Shown piece after piece: positions 57,997 through 64,000 of a stretch of DNA of 64,000 nt. Under the pieces are notes generated by a model. It was given only the letters and a program-made list of their open reading frames with translations. It was not told the DNA's origin and did no database searches. The position numbers were made by a program, and so were the translations under genes. The stretch spans positions 1,194,735 through 1,258,734 of the forward strand of contig BCIH01000001.1 in assembly GCA_002897115.2 (NCBI GenBank). The letters are read 5' to 3'. The stretch's first letter is position 1; each line of letters begins with the position of its first letter. The stretch comes from Prototheca cutis (taxonomy: Eukaryota; Chlorophyta; Trebouxiophyceae; Chlorellales; Chlorellaceae).

Positions 57997-59669
57997 ATGG
58001 GCTCTGGGCTTGGCCCCTCAGAGTGGGAACAGGATCTCAGCTTCTGCCTGGACAGGTTTCAGGCCAGGCTGCATGAGATCCTTGATGAGAGCGTGGTGGG
58101 TAACACAAGAAAAGCTGTTCCTGCATTGTGTTTGGGGAGACTGGGAGGGTGGGCCACGGCTGGGACTGAGTGACTCGCACACCAACGCCACACGCAGAAT
58201 TCATTTGTGCCCACTTTCCCCTCACATCACAGCTGTCCCCCGGTCGAAAGGGCGGGTTTGGATCGGCGCTGAGCACGCTGCGCTGCGAGCTGACCAGTGT
58301 GGTGAAGGCGAGGCAGGCGGCTGAAGGCCCGGGTGAGGCCGAGTTTAAAGAAGAGGTGTTGCTGGAGCAACTCCGGCGTGTCTATTGCCGGTACGCCGAC
58401 ATCCTCCCGGCCAGCGTGCAGCTGAGCACGGGGGTGGGGCCTGTGGGTTTGGAAACCATGACCCATAATCAGGATGCCACCGGTGTCGGCACCGAGCTGG
58501 ACAGCCCCTCCCAGCCCGAGTCCTGGCCGGCACTGCTTGCGGAACTAGAGCAGCTGGAGCTCGAGCGGGATGCCGCCTTGGACCAGCTGGACGTGCTGGC
58601 TTCCATGGTAGGGCCTGGGCCGCCCCAGGAAGTTATTGTTGATGAAGAGGTACTGCTGGCTGGTTGGTCGGCTGGGGGGTGTTGTTACTGCCGTGCTGTA
58701 TGCGGCCAAACAGTGCTGCTGCTCATCTCTCAGACTGTGCATGCGACCAGCCGTTTTACGATGCTTCACGCATTGTGCCCATGCAGGAGGATGACCCCGA
58801 GGGCCTCATACCAGCGTACCAGGCGCCACAGCGCAGCCTGGCGCTTGGTGATGGTGCGCCGTCCGGACGCAGCATGGCCTCTTTGGAGGCACAGAAGGGC
58901 CGACCACCGGCGCTCCAGCTTGCGGGACTAAACACTGCACCGCGACCGACACAGGTCTGTTATGGGTTGTCGATGGCCACAAAAATAATAGCTTGGGAGA
59001 TGGGAGCTGTTAGGGCTCTGGGCATCGCCGAGGGATGCTCAAGGGGACTCACATCACATCCTCGTCATGCATGTGCACGCAATTCATTGTGATCATCCCA
59101 TCCCACAGGAGGCACCTGGATCGGGGCGACGTCCCCGCTCCGCCTGCAGCACGGTCACGTCGACGCCACGGGATGCGCGACTGGAGATCCGGAAGCTGCG
59201 GGGCGAGGTGGCCCGTCTGCAGCGAGAACTGGCNTCGCTCGACGGCGGCACTCGGCCGCCGAGGTCTGCACGAAACAGCGATGCCGCAACGCCGTCCCTG
59301 GCGCCACGGAGTACCTCGCTCCAAGAACACCGTTGCTCTCAACAGTCCCCGCGCCCACGACAGCCTTCCGACCCACACATTACCCAGCAGCCTGGCCTGC
59401 TGTCGCGCGGCGCAGCCTGGCTCTGGCGTGGGTGCTGCATGCTCTGCGAAGGCGCTGACGCGACGCTGCTGCTGTGCTGCTCGCTGCTGAGTATGCTGGG
59501 TCTGCGCCAGGTGGCCCTGCTCCTCTCGCTACTGGGCGGNGGTGTGCTGCGTCTGGCATGGGGCATGGCCGATGCCATGCCCTGGCCGGGCCGGGCCGCG
59601 GCAGCAGCAGGGTCCAAAGCCGGGGTCACAGGAGGGCCAGCGCAGACCCTGCTCCCACGTCACCATTGA
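57997..59669 (+). CDS. Unidentified coiled-coil protein with hydrophobic C-terminal segment
   Basis: Not recognised. Taking ATG 57997 as start, exon 1 gives MGSGLGPSEWEQDLSFCLDR and FQARLHEILDESV. Exon 2 (about 58234-58650, acceptor catcacag) has a helical, charged part (KARQAAEGPGEAEFKEEVLL; QLRRVYCRYADIL) and LLAELEQLELERDAALDQLD, a likely coiled coil. Exon 3 (about 58785-58954) encodes EDDPEGLIPAYQAPQRSLAL. The last exon (from about 59109) has ARLEIRKLRGEVARLQRELA, another coiled coil, then a Ser/Pro/Arg-rich linker and a strongly hydrophobic stretch (ATLLLCCSLLSMLGLRQVAL, LLSLLG) 60 residues from the end. The layout suggests a membrane-anchored tether, golgin-like in general form only. 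The start is uncertain. Confidence 0.55.
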
Positions 59670-60099
59670 CATGCGGCATGGGGGTGTAGAGACTGCCGTC
59701 GTGCTGGAGATCCGGTGACACAGACCTTTCTCCCCCTCAAGGAGCACGGACCAATTCAAGTGCCTTTAGTGCTGTCGTTGACAANGTTGTATATCCATTG
59801 TTACAGCCAGCGTGTGCATGCAACTCGAAAAGTGCAATTTTTTGTGGTGATGTACACTAGCGACCTAGCGAGTGACGTGCGGGGTACAGGGCAGGGGTGG
59901 TACAGGGACAAGGACAGTGCATATTTGTTTGACAAGGCAGTAGCGGGGCAGGGGGGCCCATTCAACAAGGGACAGACAATACACAGTGCTGCCGTGTGAG
60001 GAAGGGTTCCGAGCGTGTGCACAATGATCTCGCTCACGTTTCCTAGACACAATCATAAAGAAAAGAGGGAAAGCCATGCCAAACGACGGTCACCGCCGC
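59670..60099. other. Convergent intergenic region
   Basis: 430 bp between the coiled-coil gene (+) and the MFS gene (-). A TTACA (TGTAA on minus) sits near 59800, about 300 nt beyond the MFS stop. Nothing else recognised. Confidence 0.5.
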
Positions 60100-63000
60100 T
60101 CAGACCCTGGCAGTTGCAGGAGGTGTGGGGCTGCGCGGCAACGCAGCGGCCTGGTACACGTTGCCCACCAGCAGCAGCGGGTCAGCCTCGTTGTAATCAA
60201 CGCAGTCCCCGCACAGCGTGCCGGCGGCGGGGCTCCGTGCCGCGGCGCTCAGCTCACTCTCGGCCTCGGGGACCGTGGGCCGGATCCATCTCTGCGGGAC
60301 AGTGCAACGGNCGGTGAAGCAGGGTTTCGTGCTCCTGAGGACCAGGGGGGGCTTCCTAGTCGGGAGCTCCAACCGTCCGACTCTAAAGACGCAAGGCAAG
60401 CCCCCCGCATCCACACACGCACACGCACAGGCATCACAATCCCATTGAACAATACCCACNACCTACCTGGGTAACGAGGATGAGGATGGGGGAGGTGAGA
60501 GTCAGCGCAGCAACTGTGCCCCACATGACACCGCCGCGGCANGTCGCCGCGTCCGGACCTGGCGCCCCCGGGCCCAATAAACCTGAGAGTCGCGCCCGCA
60601 GGCCCGTGATGCCGCCGCCAGCCGTCCCCACTCCGCTGCTATTGCTGCCCTTGACGTGCTTGCACGTTCCCGTGCCTGGACAAAAACGCTCCAGCAGGTA
60701 CCCCGACAGCATGCCTAGCAGTGTTTTTTGGGGGNTTTTTGCCAGGTTGGTGTCATGGCAATTGGATGATGGCGGAGCGTCCTCGTGACTGCTGNCAATT
60801 CACCCACTTCTTAGGGCCCCCCCTTCCCTCCCTTAACAACGACGACGACGACAGGACAAACAACATCGAAATGCGTACCGGTGGGGAGCATGGCGGCGAA
60901 GAGGGGCGCAGATGCTAACGCCGTGAACACTCCCTCTTTGCCGTCGGGGGCGACGGCCATGGAGTAGTCGTACCAGCGAGGGCTCCAAACTGCCTCACCC
61001 AGCGACAGGGTCAGCACAAAAAGCGCCGCTCCGGCCTCGCTCGGCCAGGCCACCAGCCACAGCGGCGACAGCGCCGAGAGATAGCTCCCGCTGTGGATCA
61101 TGTCGAAATGGTTGTACTTTGTCGTCAGCGCGCCCACCACGGGGACCAGCAGGATGATGGTGGCAGGGTTGATGGCGTAGATCAGCCCAATCGCCGCGTC
61201 ACACCCAAACGCCCTTAACGTAGTGGGAAGGGTGTGGTGNGGTTGGCGGCGAGACGTGGCCATGCCGGGGGCATTGGCAGAACAGCAGGCATGCAATCCA
61301 TGCGGGGACCTGGCCGCCCCTGGAACATCACCCAGCCACTCCACGCTAACCCTTAAACACCCCCCCCCCCCCCATCAAGCCCACCACCACCGCACCGGAG
61401 CTGGTACTTGGGCAGCATGGTGTCCAGGTACCGGAACACCGACTTGAGATTCACGGTGATGATGCACATGGCAATGTACTTGATAAACTCNCGAGACAGA
61501 GCCACCGACTGTTGCGGGGTTGGGGGGCGTGCGAAGATGGGTGAGTGTCAGCGATGCTGCACCTCTGACAGCCCACGCGATGAACGGGCACGTTCCAGCC
61601 TCCTTGCCGTCCCCGCCATTGCTATCGTCAAAGAAGGAATGATGGCGCATCTGTTATCACCATAAACACCTCAACTAACGCACCCCACAACCAATCCCAA
61701 AAACATGCAGCGCCCTTTCACCTTGCACGCGTCGACAAACTGCGAAATTTTGGANGACAGGCTCGTGTTGGGCGTGGCACGGCCCTTAGCAGGCGCATCG
61801 ATGCCCCCCNCCCCGCCTTCCTCGTCACAGACACCACCGTTCGGCGAGGGGCTCAGTGCCGTGTACGAGACGGTGCTCGTCAGCCTGGTGCTCTCTGCTG
61901 GAGCGGCATCCTGCATCGTCAGTGACAGCACCAACCCCACCAGTGACGTCAGGCAGCCTGCACGCAGCAAGGAGTGGCAGGATAGAGGTGGCGGGGCAGG
62001 CGCACGATGACACAGCAGGTGGATCGACTGCCATGCATCACCAGTCTCTGCACACGGAAATGCAAGCCTCCAAGACCGTTCTACGAAACCNGCATCCGCA
62101 CCAGAGGCAAGGAAGAGTCGGTTGCCGTTGTTCAGCACAAACTCGGGGCCAAAGGAAGCCAGGCGGAAGCCATGCTTAAACTGGATGCGAAACACGTCCA
62201 GCAGCACACCCTGTGGTTTTGTGGGTGGAAGGGTGTGGGGCTTGGCTGGCAGTCACCAGTTTGATTGCTCAATCCGTAGTTCCTGTACAGGATGTCCAGT
62301 TGAGCTGGAGGAGAAAGGAGATAACGAGGCCTGGTCAAGCCCCCCCACCACCACCCCAAAAAGCCTTCATCTTAAAAAAGTAAAACCCAAAACCTCTGTG
62401 CGTGCCTGCACGAGTGCTGCGATATTCATCAGTGTGTAGAACAGGGAAAAGGCAAAGCCCCTGTTCCCTGCATGCGTGTAGCGCTTGATGCCAATGGTCA
62501 TCACCGGCACGCCCAGCGCCCCGGCCGCCGTGTTGGGCAGCAGCAGGGCCGCCAGCATGACTGGCAACGACCGGGTGCTTGCCATCACAAAGCGGCTGGT
62601 GATGTTGAGCACAAAGCACAGCACCAGCGATTTTTTAACGCCTGGGTAGAAGAACCGGGAGTTGGTGGGTGGGTCCTATGGGAAGGGGGTTTCCCTCGGG
62701 CACATCGAGGCCCACAGGTGGCGCCAGACTTTCCTGCCCACAGGCGTATGACAAGCGACTCCTACTGCCCCCGACACCCAACAACTCCATCTTCCCAGCC
62801 CCACCGTGCACGAGCGTGAACACATTGCACTCACCGAACATGTCAATGGCACCGCCCAGCACAAACCCATAGAGCACCAGCAGGGTGCCCCACAGGCCGT
62901 ACAGGGTCCCCGCGGTCACATCATCCACTCCAAAGTCCTCTGTCAAGTACAGAACAAACAAGTACGAAAGAGAGAAGTAGTTGTAGCTCTCCAGGACCTT

Positions 63001-63226
63001 GAGAACAAATATGATGTACAGGTCCCTGTGGGGAGATGCGGAAGGAGGGTCCTGGGTGCGCGGGTCTTGCCCAGGCGCTTCAGACCCTTCCGCCTTCCGG
63101 GTCCAAATGCAAGACCGAACAGGAGACCTAGGGCTCGAACCCCCCCGACGTCGAGTACCTGTGGCAGCCCTTGAGGGAGGAGAATCCATCCCCCAATTTG
63201 TTGTGTAGACCTCGTCGTGGTGCCAT
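60100..63226 (-). CDS. Major facilitator superfamily transporter (POT-like, substrate unknown)
   Basis: ATG 63226 encodes MAPRRGLHNKLGDGFSSLKG, and the splice completes CHR-DLYIIFVLKVLESYNY, FSLSYLFVLYL, the first membrane helix. The same exon continues DDVTAGTLYGLWGTLLVLYG and FVLGGAIDMFG (helix 2-3 loop). Later exons have VKKSLVLCFVLNITSRFVMA, LAALLLPNTAAGALGVPVMT, GFAFSLFYTLMNIAALVQ, FKHGFRLASFGPEFVL and IIKYIAMCIITVNLKSVFRY. Further exons give AIGLIYAINPATIILLVPVV, LWLVAWPSEAGAALFVLTLS, GEAVWSPRWYDYSMAVAPDG and KEGVFTALASAPLFAAMLPT. The C-terminal tail holds ESELSAAARSPAAG and LLLVGNVYQAAALPRSPT. The number of helices and the GxxxD-type loop fit an MFS or proton-dependent oligopeptide-like carrier. 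Substrate and membrane cannot be told. Some exon borders are uncertain and several contain Ns. Confidence 0.75.
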
Positions 63227-63618
63227 CGCGGCGTTCTAATGTCTATCGGGAATGGAGCCCGGCTTCTGACCGGGTCTGTCGATCTCACACGCGGACCCTC
63301 GCCAAGCGCTCCCACCGTACTCTAGCGACGAGGAACGGGCCCAATTACCACATGGTAGTTCATGACACGCCGAAAATGTAAGATTCGCTGGTATAAAATT
63401 ACTGTCATCCATCTAGGGAGTTGATGCGGGTTTTGTAAGGGGCATTCTCTGTCGGTCGGGGTCGGGCCCGCCCGGTCGGGCCACCCGTGCTCAAAATTCA
63501 CCGGGGAGCGCACATGGACTCCGGGCCCCGAGGGCCCAAATGCGCCAGGCCAGAATGAACCAGGGCAACCGCAATCAACTGCAATCCTACATTCTCCTAT
63601 GGAAGGGCAAGTGTCCAA
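63227..63618. other. Intergenic between MFS and the next minus-strand gene
   Basis: 392 bp expected to hold the MFS promoter and the next gene's 3' UTR. A B-box-like string (ggttcgagcc on minus) lies nearby, inside the MFS intron, but no tRNA fold was found. Confidence 0.45.
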
Positions 63619-63810
63619 TCAGAGGTACAACTGCTGCTGCTGCTTCAGGAAGCGGAAAAGGGCCACCCCCTCGCCACTGTGCAGTTGACCTACACAGAAG
63701 GGCTCCAGCTCCGGGCAGTTGAGCAGCACCCCCGGGTGCACGGGGATCAGTTCGCGCAGGAACGTTGAAAACAAGCGCAGGAAGCGGGCATGCTGGGAGC
63801 CACTGCTGTC
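63619..63810 (-). CDS. Last exon of an unidentified gene, 5'-partial
   Basis: After the acceptor gtncag, 63 codons plus stop encode DSSGSQHARFLRLFSTFLRE, LIPVHPGVLLNCPELEPF and CVGQLHSGEGVALFRFLKQQ, ending QQLYL. The sequence looks like a folded helical C-terminus, but I do not recognise the family. The upstream exons are beyond the poly-C tract that closes the window. Confidence 0.55.
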   Translation of the reverse strand, partial: DSSGSQHARFLRLFSTFLRELIPVHPGVLLNCPELEPFCVGQLHSGEGVALFRFLKQQQQLYL

Positions 63811-63908
63811 CTGNACGTCGCGGTCATGGTGAGTAGTGGCGGAATGGGGCACNGATGATGAGCGGGGATTCAAACCATCACTGTCAACGGGCACGATGGC
63901 ATGCCCAC

Positions 63909-63909
<1 letters not shown>

Positions 63910-64000
<91 letters not shown>
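63910..64000. repeat. Poly-C tract (at least 91 nt) to the window edge
   Basis: Uninterrupted C to the end of the window; probably the same class of intronic homopolymer as the others, or a contig-end artefact. Confidence 0.9.

Noticed and set aside
63100..63180. B-box-like string (ggttcgagcc on minus), possible tRNA
   Set aside because: There is no A box, acceptor stem or anticodon stem at the right spacing, and the site lies just downstream of the MFS first exon.
1..64000. Transposons, viral insertions, rRNA genes, toxin-antitoxin or biosynthetic gene clusters
   Set aside because: No transposase, reverse transcriptase, capsid, rRNA core, toxin or cluster-type enzyme sequence was seen on either strand.

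Overview
The window is nuclear DNA from a GC-rich, intron-rich eukaryote, most likely a trebouxiophyte (Chlorella/Auxenochlorella-like) green alga. The evidence is as follows. Nearly every gene is split by short GT-AG introns. There is a chloroplast ObgC-type GTPase, a plastid-type FAD/NAD(P) oxidoreductase (pKIWI502 family), an MBD9-like chromatin protein, a plant-type ureidoglycolate amidohydrolase, and a hydroxypyruvate reductase with a presequence-like N-terminus and no peroxisomal SKL tail (as reported for Chlamydomonas). Several 3' ends carry the TGTAA polyadenylation signal typical of green algae. I saw no prokaryotic operons, transposons, CRISPR arrays, rRNA genes or convincing tRNA genes.

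Layout, left to right. 0-7 kb: the 3' exon of an M20/ILR1-like amidohydrolase (+), proteasome alpha-2 (-), a weakly resolved SNF5-domain gene (+) and cytosolic lysyl-tRNA synthetase (+). 7-21 kb: a GT90/CAP10 glycosyltransferase (-), eIF2-beta (-) and the long UDP-glucose:glycoprotein glucosyltransferase (+). 21-31 kb: a multidomain MBD9-like protein (-) head to head with eIF3e (+). 31-45 kb: a small mitochondrial-type protein (-), an OTU protease (-), an atypical aldehyde dehydrogenase (-), hydroxypyruvate reductase (-), the FAD/NAD(P) reductase (+) and ObgC (-). 44-53 kb: an R2R3-MYB (-), PRMT5 (+), a small intronless profilin-like gene (+) and SFT2 (-). 53-64 kb: a GPR1/FUN34/YaaH transporter (-), ureidoglycolate amidohydrolase (-), an unidentified coiled-coil protein with a hydrophobic C-terminus (+), an MFS transporter (-) and the last exon of an unidentified gene (-).

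The genes do not form one pathway. Themes that recur are ER quality control and secretion (UGGT, GT90, SFT2), translation (KRS, eIF2-beta, eIF3e), chromatin and arginine methylation (MBD9-like, SNF5-like, PRMT5), and organelle or nitrogen/carbon metabolism (HPR, ObgC, UAH, YaaH). The unusual material is mostly in the non-coding part: long poly-G/C tracts confined mainly to introns, at least two GC-AG introns, an intron whose 5' splice site is a (GT)n repeat, and TGCATG-rich introns. I did not find strong evidence of an undescribed multi-gene system. Multi-exon genes are given as one span from start to stop codon, with exon details in the evidence. Single Ns in exons keep the frame, so they are ambiguous bases rather than gaps.
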